NCBI GenBank assembly: GCA_948664205.1
Contig: CAPNDH010000014.1
Coordinates: forward strand, 1 to 30,631
Source: an uncultured Clostridia bacterium
GTDB lineage: Bacteria; Bacillota; Clostridia; TANB77; CAG-508
Length of the DNA stretch: 30,631 nt
Direction: 5' to 3'
The notes beneath the pieces were generated by a model. It saw only the letters and a list, made by a program, of their open reading frames with translations. It did not search any database and was not told where the DNA came from. Below, in pieces: positions 14,138 to 21,773 of this stretch. Position numbers and translations under genes: made by a program. Numbering within the stretch: the stretch's first letter is position 1; each line of letters begins with the position of its first letter.

Positions 14138-15343
14138 TTAGTCTTTAAATTTAATATTTTTATCTAAGTTCATTTTTCCTGCTCTAGTTATTTTATCTTG
14201 ACCATATTTTTGTTTTAATTCATCTACAACTTTATCTATTTGTGTTTGTTTATTTGATGTATTATCAAATAATGAAAGTTGTAATTGTTCTTTATCTGTT
14301 AATTTATCTACTCTTACTCCTATTAGCCTTATTGGTACTTTATTATATAATTCATTTAATAACTTTTTTGCCTCTTCTAATATTATTTTTGTATTATCTG
14401 TTGGCATTAATAATTTTCTTTGATGAGAATATACTTTAAATTCATTTGTTTTTATTTGCACATTTACAACTTCTGCAAGCATTCTATTACATCTTAAACG
14501 ATAGCTTACTTGTTCTACTAGTGCTACTAACACTTCTTCTATTTTTTCTATATCAGCATAATCATGTGGCAAGGTTATAGAGTTTCCTATCCCTTTTGGC
14601 TTTTCTTCTTCATAAATCACGTCTGAGTTATCTATACCATTTGCATATTCCCATATCATTTTTCCATATTTTCCAAATGCTTTTACTATTTGTTCTTCAT
14701 CTTTTATAGCTAAGTCTTTTATTGTTTTTATTCCCATTTTTTGAAGCTTTGGTAAACTTTTTCTTCCTACCATGAATAATTCTGATATTGGAAGATTCCA
14801 CATTTTAGTTTGTATTTCATTTTCAAATAGAGTGTGCACTTTGTCTGGCTTTTGAAAGTCTGATGCCATTTTTGCTAAAAGTTTATTATGTGCTACCCCT
14901 ATATTTACAGTAAATCCTAATTCTTCTTTAACTCTTTTATTTATTTCATATGCTATTTGTAATAATGTTCTTCCTTTTGTAATATATCCTGTCATATCCA
15001 TAAAGCATTCATCTATTGAAAAACGTTCTATTCTATCTGTATATTCTAATAATATTTTGTATAGTTCATTTGAATATTTTTTATATACTTTGAAATTTCC
15101 CTGAAATATTTGTAAGTTTGGACATTTTTTTCTTGCAAAAAAGATTGGCTCCCCTGTTTGTATTCCTACCTGTTTGGCTAAATTACTTTTGGCTAAAACA
15201 ATACCTTTTCTTTGTGCTTCATCTCCTCCTATTATTGCTGGTATTGTTCTTATATCTAAAGTTTCTCCATTTTTTAACATTTCTACTGCTGTCCAAGATA
15301 AGAATGCATTATTTACATCTACATGTAATATTTGTTTTTCCAT
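14138..15343 (-). CDS. dinB: Y-family DNA polymerase (DNA polymerase IV, DinB)
   Basis: A translesion polymerase that copies past DNA damage with low fidelity. It has 401 residues from the ATG at 15343. The palm metal residues are present: HVDVNNAFLSW with Asp8, and SIDECFMDMTGY with Asp111-Glu112. VNIGVAHNKLLAKMASDFQKPD follows, then the thumb HhH region (VGRKSLPKLQKMGIKTIKDLA) and the little-finger domain (GIGNSITLP onward). The C-terminus contains a QLSLF sequence, like the beta-clamp binding motif of these polymerases. An in-frame GTG 9 bases earlier overlaps the likely ribosome site (TAGGTG), so the ATG is preferred. A promoter is at 15361-15389. No LexA-type operator is obvious. Assignment to the family is firm. 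Confidence 0.93.
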   Translation of the reverse strand: MEKQILHVDVNNAFLSWTAVEMLKNGETLDIRTIPAIIGGDEAQRKGIVLAKSNLAKQVGIQTGEPIFFARKKCPNLQIFQGNFKVYKKYSNELYKILLEYTDRIERFSIDECFMDMTGYITKGRTLLQIAYEINKRVKEELGFTVNIGVAHNKLLAKMASDFQKPDKVHTLFENEIQTKMWNLPISELFMVGRKSLPKLQKMGIKTIKDLAIKDEEQIVKAFGKYGKMIWEYANGIDNSDVIYEEEKPKGIGNSITLPHDYADIEKIEEVLVALVEQVSYRLRCNRMLAEVVNVQIKTNEFKVYSHQRKLLMPTDNTKIILEEAKKLLNELYNKVPIRLIGVRVDKLTDKEQLQLSLFDNTSNKQTQIDKVVDELKQKYGQDKITRAGKMNLDKNIKFKD

Positions 15344-15360
15344 ATTCAACACCTAAAGTT

Positions 15361-15389
15361 ATTTTAAAACATTTGTTTTGTATTGTCAA
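15361..15389 (-). promoter_or_regulatory. dinB promoter
   Basis: On the minus strand, TTGACA (15389-15384), a 17-base spacer and TAAAAT (15366-15361), only 18 bases before the ATG codon. Confidence 0.7.
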
Positions 15390-15401
15390 GTGATTTTTCA
15401 C

Positions 15402-15436
15402 AAAAAAAAGGGCATGAAATTATTACATTCATACCC
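15402..15436 (-). terminator. Terminator of the acidic-tail protein at 15448
   Basis: On the minus strand GGGTATGAA (15436-15428) pairs with TTCATGCCC (15418-15410), one G-T pair, followed by eight T. Confidence 0.8.
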
Positions 15437-15447
15437 CTCTTTGTTTA

Positions 15448-15660
15448 TTATACTGTTATATCATCTGCACAGTCGCTTCCCAGATCTCTTTCGTCTTCGT
15501 ACTCGTCAATCTCCTTGTCATAGAAATCATCAAAGTCGTAATCTTCTTCTTCAATCGGAACAAGTGTTGGAGTTAATACTGCTAATATAGCCATTAAAGC
15601 TACAAAAGCTAAGGTTACTGTTGCTACTACTTTTACTGCCACTTTCAATACCTTTTTCAT
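15448..15660 (-). CDS. Small membrane-anchored protein with acidic tail, 70 residues
   Basis: Unknown family. Residues 1-9 are basic (MKKVLKVAVK), about 10-34 form one hydrophobic helix, and residues 36-70 are about half Asp and Glu (EEEDYDFDDFYDKEIDEYED). This could be a membrane-anchored acidic tail or a secreted acidic peptide with an uncleaved signal. The ATG at 15660 follows AGGAGG by 8 bases, with a promoter at 15730-15758 and a terminator downstream. Base composition changes inside the gene: the first half uses the local A/T-ending codons, the acidic half uses many G/C-ending ones (GAC, GAG, TAC, TTC, CCG, CTG). This hints that the tail had a different origin or selection. No function can be assigned. 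Confidence 0.72.
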   Translation of the reverse strand: MKKVLKVAVKVVATVTLAFVALMAILAVLTPTLVPIEEEDYDFDDFYDKEIDEYEDERDLGSDCADDITV

Positions 15661-15729
15661 TTAGTACCCTCCTATTGGTGTTTGTTAGAAACAAATTTCA
15701 TTTCTAATTTTTTAAAAGTCTACTTCTAT

Positions 15730-15758
15730 AGTTTAACATAATTTATTCAATTTTGCAA
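15730..15758 (-). promoter_or_regulatory. Promoter of the acidic-tail protein
   Basis: On the minus strand, TTGCAA (15758-15753), a 17-base spacer and TAAACT (15735-15730), with TTATGTTAA across the spacer end. Confidence 0.55.
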
Positions 15759-15790
15759 CTGTTATTTGCATAAAAATGTATTTTAACGCA

Positions 15791-15828
15791 AAAAAATCAC
15801 AAGCTATAATTATAGCTTGTGATTTTTT
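15791..15828 (-). terminator. Terminator of the orphan at 15834
   Basis: A near-perfect palindrome with CACAAGCTATA/TATAGCTTGTG core and A/T arms, directly after the stop at 15834. Symmetric, so it could act in both directions. Confidence 0.8.
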
Positions 15829-15833
15829 ATTCT

Positions 15834-16514
15834 TTATTCCTTTGTTTTTAAAACACAAATCCCTATATATTTATCAAATATATAATAGTTTTCAATTCTG
15901 TTTTCTCTTAAAAATCTTTCTAAAAATTTGAACCACTTTTGTCTTCCCCAGAATACTCTGGGTTCTTGCCCCATCGTTTCTCCAAATTTATAATCTCTGA
16001 AAAGAGTATACTTATCACATACTTCTGTTTTTTCTATATCATAGTTTGCTAATTCTACTAACATTTCCTTAAATAAAAACTGAGCAAACCTTTTTTGATC
16101 AGACATATATAATGAATAGTCATGATTTAATCTTTTAATTTTTTCTTGCGCCCATGTTAGCTTTTCATCCTTTTTATGCTGTGGAATAGCAAGGGTAATT
16201 CCATTTCCATTTAAGGAAGGATAAGTTGCAAATCCTAAATCCTGAATAACTTCAATCATAAAATCTTCTGGAATTCCTGTCCACTTTATGTCACATTCAT
16301 ATTCTTTAAAAGGTATTGGTCTCAATTTTTTCTTTCTTCCTTCTACTGCTCTCCATGGCTTTTTAGCATAACCAAATTTTTTGTTTAGCCAGTTTTCCAA
16401 AATTTCTTTTACTTTTTCTCTCTTCAACAACTCTACATTTTTACAATGTTCCCGTAAGTTCTGCATAAGTTCTTTTTCTTTGCTTACTACTACTTTTGGT
16501 TCACCTTTCATCAT
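15834..16514 (-). CDS. Hypothetical basic soluble protein, 226 residues
   Basis: Not recognised. It is soluble and lysine/arginine-rich, with no signal or membrane segment. Notable stretches are KKPWRAVEGRKKKLRPIPF, LGFATYPSLNGNGITLAIP and EPRVFWGRQKWFKFLERFL. The mixed helical/strand pattern with many aromatic residues could fit a nucleic-acid-binding protein, but no motif supports this. The first ATG at 16514 is used, with AGGAGG 7 bases upstream. It is a single gene with tandem promoter-like repeats upstream (16577-16640) and a strong terminator. Codon 20 (NLREH) is CGG, absent from the window's recognisable core genes. It belongs with 6057 and 10805 as a free-standing orphan with unusual codon content. 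Confidence 0.78.
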   Translation of the reverse strand: MMKGEPKVVVSKEKELMQNLREHCKNVELLKREKVKEILENWLNKKFGYAKKPWRAVEGRKKKLRPIPFKEYECDIKWTGIPEDFMIEVIQDLGFATYPSLNGNGITLAIPQHKKDEKLTWAQEKIKRLNHDYSLYMSDQKRFAQFLFKEMLVELANYDIEKTEVCDKYTLFRDYKFGETMGQEPRVFWGRQKWFKFLERFLRENRIENYYIFDKYIGICVLKTKE

Positions 16515-16576
16515 GCTTTTTCCTCCTTAAAAAATTATTTTATAAGAAACTTTTACTTTGCGTATTACAAATAACA

Positions 16577-16640
16577 AATATATATTATCACAATTTTATG
16601 TTAATAGCAATATATATTATCAAATTTTATGTATTTATTT
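16577..16640 (-). promoter_or_regulatory. Tandemly duplicated promoter region of the orphan at 15834
   Basis: Two direct copies of about 24 bp (16577-16600 and 16609-16631) share AATATATATTATCA and AATTTTATG. The copy nearer the gene gives TTGCTA (16610-16605), a 17-base spacer and TAATAT (16587-16582) on the minus strand. The farther copy carries GATAAT with a weak -35. Confidence 0.6.
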
Positions 16641-16684
16641 TCATATATTGTTCAATTTTAATGTTATTTAATGTGTAAAATCTT

Positions 16685-17404
16685 TTATACACAAATTAAT
16701 TTAATAATTACTACTAATATATAAAACACAATTTTTGCTATACAATTTATAGCTAGCATAAAATTATATGTAGGAATTCCAATTGGATTCATTTCATCAT
16801 ATTTATCACATATTTTTTCTATATCCTTTTCTGAACATACTCTTTCTTCTTTTATATATTCTTTCATATATTCTTCTGCTACATATCTAGCCTTTATCAT
16901 TGCATCTGTTTCTAAATAAGATCTTATTATATAATATATAAAACTCATTAATGCTAAAATAATAATTTGCATATATGTATTTTTAATTAATCCTGAAATT
17001 GTTAATATTAAAACAATAACAAAATATATTATATATATGTTTGAGTATATAAAATTAAATAATAATAATCTTCTACTTTGCACGGAATGTATACATTCGT
17101 GTGTTATTGTTTGTATTCTTGTAAAGCTTTCTTTTATATTTGCTATAAATATTGTGTCTGAAATTGCTACATATAAGCTTGTTTTATTTTTTTCATCTTC
17201 ATTTTCTTTAATTTTTACTTTTTCATTTTTTAGCTTTTTTAATATGGCTTCACATATTTTTTTATTTTCTGGGAATTTATTTGTTATTTCATCTAAGTCG
17301 CTCTTTTTTGTGTATTGTTTGATTTTTTTTATATTAATATCAAACGCAATATATAAAATTCCTATCGTGATTAGACATCCTATTAAAATAAATACATATT
17401 CCAT
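16685..17404 (-). CDS. Putative membrane zinc metallopeptidase (HExxH)
   Basis: Encodes 239 residues. One N-terminal membrane helix (about 3-22), a cytoplasmic or extracytoplasmic stretch with the zinc motif HECIH (H102, E103, H106) in THECIHSVQSRR, then two helices (about 121-140 and 143-162), YLETDAMIKARYVAEEYM with a possible third ligand (E165 or D167), and a final helix (about 218-238). The arrangement resembles the neutral zinc metallopeptidases of the YugP/Zn_peptidase_2 kind, where HExxH is followed by an E/D-x-DA segment. Active-site residues look intact. The ATG has AAGGAG about 8 bases upstream. The substrate is unknown. It could also be a degenerate M48 relative; the family call is moderate. 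Confidence 0.68.
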   Translation of the reverse strand: MEYVFILIGCLITIGILYIAFDINIKKIKQYTKKSDLDEITNKFPENKKICEAILKKLKNEKVKIKENEDEKNKTSLYVAISDTIFIANIKESFTRIQTITHECIHSVQSRRLLLFNFIYSNIYIIYFVIVLILTISGLIKNTYMQIIILALMSFIYYIIRSYLETDAMIKARYVAEEYMKEYIKEERVCSEKDIEKICDKYDEMNPIGIPTYNFMLAINCIAKIVFYILVVIIKLICV

Positions 17405-17542
17405 ATTTTTTCTCCTTTTTTTATATAATATTTTTATCTAAAATATATAGAAATTTTCAAAAATGCTCGTTCAAGCTAATTTTCATAGAAATTCTAAGTC
17501 GCTTTTTAAAAATTTTATATATTTTAAATATCACAATATAAT

Positions 17543-17573
17543 AAAAAGTCGCATGAGTTTTTGCGACTTTTTT
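17543..17573 (-). terminator. Terminator of the YlbF-family gene
   Basis: AAAAAGTCGCA (17543-17553) pairs with TGCGACTTTTT (17562-17572), loop of 8, T-rich arm on the minus strand, 7 bases after the stop. Confidence 0.8.
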
Positions 17574-17579
17574 CGACAT

Positions 17580-17912
17580 TTACAGTACATCTTGTACTGC
17601 TTCTGCTATTATTTTGTTTATATCTGCTATCATTACATTGAATTTTACTTCTAAATCAAAGTATTCTTTTATTTCTTTTTCTTCTATAAGTATTGTATAC
17701 ATTTCTTGTAATTTTTTATTTTTTTCTTCTCCTGCTTCTTTTCCTTGAAGAGCTAATACTTGTACTTCATATCTTAATTTTTCAAATTCATTTATTTTTT
17801 GTTTTAAATCTGGATTGTTATTTATATTTTCTTTTGCTGTTTTGTATTGTTTATATTCCTCTGAAGTTTTTATTTCGCTTGCTAATTTATTGGCTGTATC
17901 ATATACGTTCAT
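17580..17912 (-). CDS. YlbF/YmcA family regulator
   Basis: Encodes 110 residues, predicted all-helical, with the YlbF/YmcA pattern: an N-terminal helix (YDTANKLASEIKTSEEYKQY), NNNPDLKQKINEFEKLRYEVQ in the middle, and a C-terminal helix (FDLEVKFNVMIADINKIIAEAV). In Bacillus subtilis YlbF and YmcA act with YaaT (the RicAFT complex), which steers RNase Y and affects sporulation, competence and biofilm. The role here is by analogy. I chose the ATG at 17912, 9 bases after AAAGGA, over the in-frame TTG 9 bases earlier that abuts the ribosome site. It is a single gene followed by a terminator. I cannot tell which member of the family it is, so no symbol is given. Confidence 0.82.
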   Translation of the reverse strand: MNVYDTANKLASEIKTSEEYKQYKTAKENINNNPDLKQKINEFEKLRYEVQVLALQGKEAGEEKNKKLQEMYTILIEEKEIKEYFDLEVKFNVMIADINKIIAEAVQDVL

Positions 17913-18045
17913 ATTATTCAATCCTTTCTTTTAATTGCTTTATATATTTTATTATCCGATTCTTTACATTTTTAAACATAATTCAATAATTCATACATAA
18001 ATATTATTATTTATCAAGTTTATGTTTAAGTAATTTCTTTGAAGA

Positions 18046-18120
18046 GCGAGCGATTGATAATCGCCCCTACATCCATAAAATTATTCACTATTAACTATTC
18101 ACCATTCATTATTCACTACG
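18046..18120. repeat. Remnants of dispersed repeats between YlbF gene and glycogen synthase
   Basis: GCGATTGATAATCGCCCCTAC (from 18052) contains a GCGATT/AATCGC hairpin and ends like the GTAGGGGC family in reverse. It is followed at about 18083-18117 by 7-bp-type units (ATTCACTATTAACTATTCAC) as in the inverted repeat at 21665. It fills much of the space 17913-18131. Confidence 0.5.
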
Positions 18121-18131
18121 CATTTATGCGC

Positions 18132-19427
18132 CTATGCGTACGCATGTCTTGCTTTAAATTCTAGTAAATTGTTTATTTCTGTATCTATATTCTTTGCTTT
18201 CTTTGTTTTCTTAGCTTTTTCTTGTGCTAACTGATTTGCTTGTTTTTCTGCCATTGTTTGGCATATTGCTTTTTGATATATAAAATGTGTATCTTGTGCT
18301 ATTTTGTTCCAATTATATTCTTGTTTTACCTTTGATTTTGCATTTTTTGAAACTTTACTTGCCAGTGCATGGTCATATAGTAGTGTAAGAATTGAGTCTG
18401 CTATTGAATTTGAATTTCCTGCATAACTTTTCATTCCATCTACTTGGTGCTCTACTATTTCATTTAGCCCTCCTACATCTGAAACTACTGTTGGAACTCC
18501 TGCTAGCATTGCTTCTAATGCTACTATTCCAAATGGTTCATATGTACTTGGAAATACTGCTATATCACTACATTTATACATTTTTTGCACTTGTTTTTGA
18601 TCTAAGTGTCCTGTAAAGTATACCTTATTTGCTAGCCCTAATGCTTCTGCCTGGCTTTTTAGTTCGTCCAACATACCACCTTTCCCAGCAATTATAAGTT
18701 TTGCATCATGATATCCATTTAATATTTTGGGCATTGCTGAAATTAAATGTTGTATTCCTTTTTCATAAACTAATCTTCCCATATAAAGAATAATTTTTTC
18801 ATTATCTAATGCATATTGTCTTCTAAATTCATAGTCTCTATCTACACTATTAAAGGTTGTTATATTTATTCCATTTGGTATTACATTAATTTTATCAAAT
18901 GGTAGTCCAAATAAGCCTTGTACATGCCCTTTCATAAAGTTACTGTTTACAATTACTTCCGTTGATTCATATGTAAGCATCCATTCAGTATCATTTATAT
19001 ATCTTTGTGTTTCATCGTGTATTCCACCATTTCTGCCACTTTCTGTTGCATGTATTGTAGAAACTACTGGTATTTGAAAAGAATGTTTTAATGTTTTTGC
19101 TGCATTTGCAACTAACCAATCATGTGCATGTATTACATCAAATTCTTGTCCATTTGCTATTAATTCTGATGCTTTTGCTACTAAATTAAAGTTTAATTGC
19201 ATAACCCATTCTATGAAATTATTAGGTTTTATCATGTAATTATCTACTCTATACACTTGTACACCTTTATCATCTTCATAATATGGTGCACTTTCATCTT
19301 CTCTATATGTTATTACTGTTATTTCATGTCCATCTTTTATTAATCTTTTTGATAAATCGTGAACTACTCTTGCAATTCCACCCACTATTCTTGGTGGATA
19401 TTCCCATGTAAGCATTAATATTTTCAT
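18132..19427 (-). CDS. glgA: GT4-family glycogen synthase / alpha-glucan glycosyltransferase
   Basis: Transfers glucose from a nucleotide sugar to a growing alpha-1,4-glucan. It has 431 residues from the ATG at 19427. The N-terminal Rossmann lobe begins MKILMLTWEYPPRIVGGIARV, with the glycogen synthase-like (K/R)xGG loop, and includes HAHDWLVANAAK and STIHATESGRNG. The C-terminal lobe carries NVIPNGINITTF, YMGRLVYEKGIQHLI and the GT4 donor site STYEPFGIVALEAMLAG. A lysine-rich tail (EKAKKTKKAKN) follows. It belongs to the GT4 synthase type found with GH57 branching enzymes, not the GT5 type of E. coli GlgA. An in-frame TTG upstream overlaps the AAAGGGG ribosome site. A promoter is at 19480-19508. 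The exact donor and product are inferred. Confidence 0.86.
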   Translation of the reverse strand: MKILMLTWEYPPRIVGGIARVVHDLSKRLIKDGHEITVITYREDESAPYYEDDKGVQVYRVDNYMIKPNNFIEWVMQLNFNLVAKASELIANGQEFDVIHAHDWLVANAAKTLKHSFQIPVVSTIHATESGRNGGIHDETQRYINDTEWMLTYESTEVIVNSNFMKGHVQGLFGLPFDKINVIPNGINITTFNSVDRDYEFRRQYALDNEKIILYMGRLVYEKGIQHLISAMPKILNGYHDAKLIIAGKGGMLDELKSQAEALGLANKVYFTGHLDQKQVQKMYKCSDIAVFPSTYEPFGIVALEAMLAGVPTVVSDVGGLNEIVEHQVDGMKSYAGNSNSIADSILTLLYDHALASKVSKNAKSKVKQEYNWNKIAQDTHFIYQKAICQTMAEKQANQLAQEKAKKTKKAKNIDTEINNLLEFKARHAYA

Positions 19428-19479
19428 ATTATAAAATGCCCCTTTCAATCAAATTCTCTTTTGTATGTTTTATTATTGT

Positions 19480-19508
19480 ATTGTATACAAGATTTTGATA
19501 AAAGTAAA
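19480..19508 (-). promoter_or_regulatory. Promoter of the GT4 synthase gene
   Basis: On the minus strand, TTTACT (19508-19503), a 17-base spacer and TACAAT (19485-19480). Confidence 0.6.
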
Positions 19509-19554
19509 CATTTTTTGACCAAATTTTTAAATTTGTAAATAATAATTATTATAA

Positions 19555-19602
19555 AAAACGAATTTAAGAACTTTATGACTTATCATTTCTTAAATTCGTT
19601 TT
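19555..19602 (-). terminator. Terminator of the Rpn nuclease gene
   Basis: AAAACGAATTTAAGAA (19555-19570) pairs perfectly with TTCTTAAATTCGTTTT (19587-19602) around a 16-base loop, 13 bases after the stop. Confidence 0.75.
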
Positions 19603-19614
19603 ATATAGCATATT

Positions 19615-20526
19615 TTATTTTTTATTTATTTGCTGAATTTCTTCTACTGTTAATTCTGTTATTTCTGAAATTTCTTCAACTGACATATTTCTACTTAATA
19701 ATTTTTTTGCTATTTCTATTTTGCCTTGTTCTATGCCTCTTTCAATTCCTTGTTCTATTCCTTGTTCTATTCCTTGTTTAATGCCTTCCTCTTTTCCTTG
19801 TTTTAGTCCATCTTCTATTGCGTGTTCCATTAAGTTTCTTTCATCTCTTATTGCTTTTTCCTTTAATTCGGCTATCCATCTTAATTCTTCATCCTTACTT
19901 ATTTCTTCTAACTCTTCCATTGCTTCTTTTATCTCTTCATTTTTATCCATAATCTCTAATACCTCCTTATTATTAGGATTATCTAGAAATAGCATCCATT
20001 GAATTAATTTATCATTTGCCTGCCTTTCTATCATTCTCCTTACTTTTGGTATTTCTATTATAAATAACTCTAATTTGTCTGTCAAGTTAATAAAACTGGT
20101 TTCTTCTTTTATTTTCCAATTTGTACTTATTTCTTTTATGTTTTTTGTTTTTTCTAATTCATAGTCTAGTATTATTATTCCTATTACTTTATTTAATTCT
20201 TTATATGGCTTTCCTTTTTCTAATTGGCTGCTGTATATTCTACTCCAATAATATAAAAATCTTTCTGCTGTATCTTTATTATCTGCTAATTGTATTTCTA
20301 TATCACATATTGTTCCATTATCTAATGTCGCCTTTAAATCTAGTATTCCTAACTTCTCTTTTGGGTATTTTCCTACAATATGTCTATCTTCTAGATTTAT
20401 TTCTTTTATTTTTTCTTTTGTTATTGATGAAATTATTGCTTTGGTTATTTTTTCATTTCCTTTTTTAAATAAAGAATGAAATACTACATCTATCTTTGGT
20501 TTTAATAATTCTATTTTGTTATTCAT
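19615..20526 (-). CDS. Rpn family recombination-promoting nuclease (PD-(D/E)XK transposase-like)
   Basis: Encodes 303 residues. The N-terminus KPKIDVVFHSLFKKGNEK and the catalytic segment ILDLKATLDNGTICDIEIQL, with Asp63 and E77-x-Q79, fit the PD-(D/E)XK nuclease/putative transposase family (Rpn-like). These raise RecA-independent recombination and may act in phage defence. The middle is rich in Glu (EEIKEAMEELEEISKDEE). The C-terminal region has a four-residue repeat (GIKQ/GIEQ/GIER, about residues 240-265), typical of the family and encoded by near-identical 12-bp units. The ATG has GGAG 9 bases upstream. It lies between the glycogen synthase and the DUF4912/GH57 genes, which often belong together, so it may have been inserted there. 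Active-site residues are intact. Confidence 0.85.
   Translation of the reverse strand: MNNKIELLKPKIDVVFHSLFKKGNEKITKAIISSITKEKIKEINLEDRHIVGKYPKEKLGILDLKATLDNGTICDIEIQLADNKDTAERFLYYWSRIYSSQLEKGKPYKELNKVIGIIILDYELEKTKNIKEISTNWKIKEETSFINLTDKLELFIIEIPKVRRMIERQANDKLIQWMLFLDNPNNKEVLEIMDKNEEIKEAMEELEEISKDEELRWIAELKEKAIRDERNLMEHAIEDGLKQGKEEGIKQGIEQGIEQGIERGIEQGKIEIAKKLLSRNMSVEEISEITELTVEEIQQINKK
19735..19784 (-). repeat. 12-bp tandem repeat inside the Rpn gene
   Basis: Units of the form GGAATAGAACAA (minus strand) encode successive Gly-Ile-Glu-Gln. At least two are exact and neighbours diverged. Unit number changes would alter length by four residues without a frameshift. Confidence 0.7.
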
Positions 20527-20905
20527 TTATATTTTCTCCGTTTCTTTATATTTCTATTTTTGTAATTTATGCATGATTAATAAACTGATTAAATATTTAT
20601 TTTTTAACCTTTTTGTTGGGATTATTTTAGAAATAATTTTTTTAGACTTTAAATTATCGATAAAATTTAAAAAAGCATAAATTATGCTAAATAGATATTC
20701 TATTTATAACATAGTTTATGCTTATTGTAAACATAAATGTTTAACTTTTTGTAACTTTTCATTGACTAATTATTCATTATTTCGACAAATATTATGAATA
20801 TTCTTCATTTTTAAATATTTTTCTATTTACTATTGAATTTATTCTATTTTTAATATAATATTATTGTAAGATAAATTGGTTTATTTTTCTTAAGGAGGAA
20901 ATTAC
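20527..20905. other. Divergent intergenic region, 379 bp, with a long hairpin
   Basis: Lies between the Rpn gene and the DUF4912 gene. It holds an imperfect inverted repeat at 20673-20723 (AAGCATAAA.TATG near one end, CATA.TTTATGCTT at the other) and a promoter-like site at 20833-20859. The rest is very AT-rich with no gene seen. Confidence 0.6.
20833..20859 (+). promoter_or_regulatory. Possible promoter of the DUF4912 gene
   Basis: TTGAAT at 20833-20838 and TATAAT at 20854-20859 with a short 15-base spacer, 46 bases before the ATG. The spacing is not ideal. Confidence 0.4.
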
Positions 20906-21631
20906 ATGCCACGAAAAGCAAAAGATGAAGTTAATTTAGTTGAAGAAAAGATAAATTTAAATAAAAAAAATACAGTAAAGAAAGAGGCTAATAAGAGGGC
21001 AGACACAAGGCCTGCCCCTACTTCTGTTAAAAAGAAGGTTACGTCTTCTAAAAAAGCAAAAGTTGAAGTTACAGAATATTATGATTTACCATATCACTAT
21101 AATAAAACTGTAGTTAAAGTTCTTTCACAAACTCCCACTACTCTTTTTGTATATTGGGATATTTCTGATGAAGATAAAGAAAGTTACATTAAACAATATG
21201 GTGAATTTTTCTTTAATGATACTAAACCTGTTTTAGTAGTTCATAATAATACTAAAAATTATTCTTTTGAAGTTGATATTAATGATTTTGCAAATTCTTG
21301 GTATATACATGTGTTAGATAGTGATTGTGATTATAGTGTTGAACTTGGACGTCGCCCTATAAATGAGTATGCTAAATCTCCTAATTTTTTACAAATATCT
21401 AGTTCAAATGATATTCAAGCCCCTAATGATCATATTTTATTTGATAGTTTAAATAATAATGTTTATTTTAGGAATGTTAAAACAAATTATACTAGTAAAA
21501 AAGATATTTCTTTATCTTCTTTAAGTAGAGTTAGTAAAATATATAATGTTAAAGATTTTTATGAGGATATGTATAAAGATGAATATGTTGATTTTGATAG
21601 ATTAGATATTAAAAGGTTGCCTTCGTCATGA
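20906..21631 (+). CDS. DUF4912 domain-containing protein
   Basis: Encodes 241 residues. The N-terminal 60 residues are lysine-rich and likely disordered (KKNTVKKEANKRADTR, SVKKKVTSSKKAKVE). The DUF4912 domain follows: YDLPYHYNKTVVKVL, TTLFVYWDISDEDKE and SVELGRRPI. In Clostridia and related phyla this domain is commonly encoded next to GH57 branching enzymes and GT4 synthases, as here, and its fold suggests carbohydrate binding. I infer a helper of glycogen synthesis. The ATG at 20906 has AAGGAGG 8 bases upstream. The gene ends in a perfect hairpin at 21630. The GH57 gene follows 142 bases downstream, beyond a second inverted repeat, so read-through may be limited. Confidence 0.82.
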   Translation: MPRKAKDEVNLVEEKINLNKKNTVKKEANKRADTRPAPTSVKKKVTSSKKAKVEVTEYYDLPYHYNKTVVKVLSQTPTTLFVYWDISDEDKESYIKQYGEFFFNDTKPVLVVHNNTKNYSFEVDINDFANSWYIHVLDSDCDYSVELGRRPINEYAKSPNFLQISSSNDIQAPNDHILFDSLNNNVYFRNVKTNYTSKKDISLSSLSRVSKIYNVKDFYEDMYKDEYVDFDRLDIKRLPSS

Positions 21632-21663
21632 TAGAAAAATATTATTAATAATATTTTTCTATC
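21630..21663 (+). terminator. Terminator-like perfect palindrome after the DUF4912 gene
   Basis: 34 bp: GATAGAAAAATATTAT, TA, then its complement. It overlaps the stop codon and its 3' arm has a T run. Confidence 0.65.
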
Positions 21664-21664
21664 A

Positions 21665-21743
21665 ATTATTCATTATTCATCATTCACTATTCATTATTAA
21701 TTTTCAATGAATAGTGAATAGTGAATAATGAATAATGAATAGT
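21665..21743. repeat. Inverted repeat built of 7-bp units
   Basis: The left arm (21665-21695) and right arm (21706-21736) pair over 31 bp with one or two mismatches. The right arm, from 21706, reads as successive heptamers AATGAAT, AGTGAAT, AGTGAAT, AATGAAT, AATGAAT, AGTGAAT. Similar units lie near 18083-18117, and an analogous structure with other heptamers is at 27144-27234. Confidence 0.75.
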
Positions 21744-21773
21744 GAATAATTTTTATACAAAGGAGATTAATTT

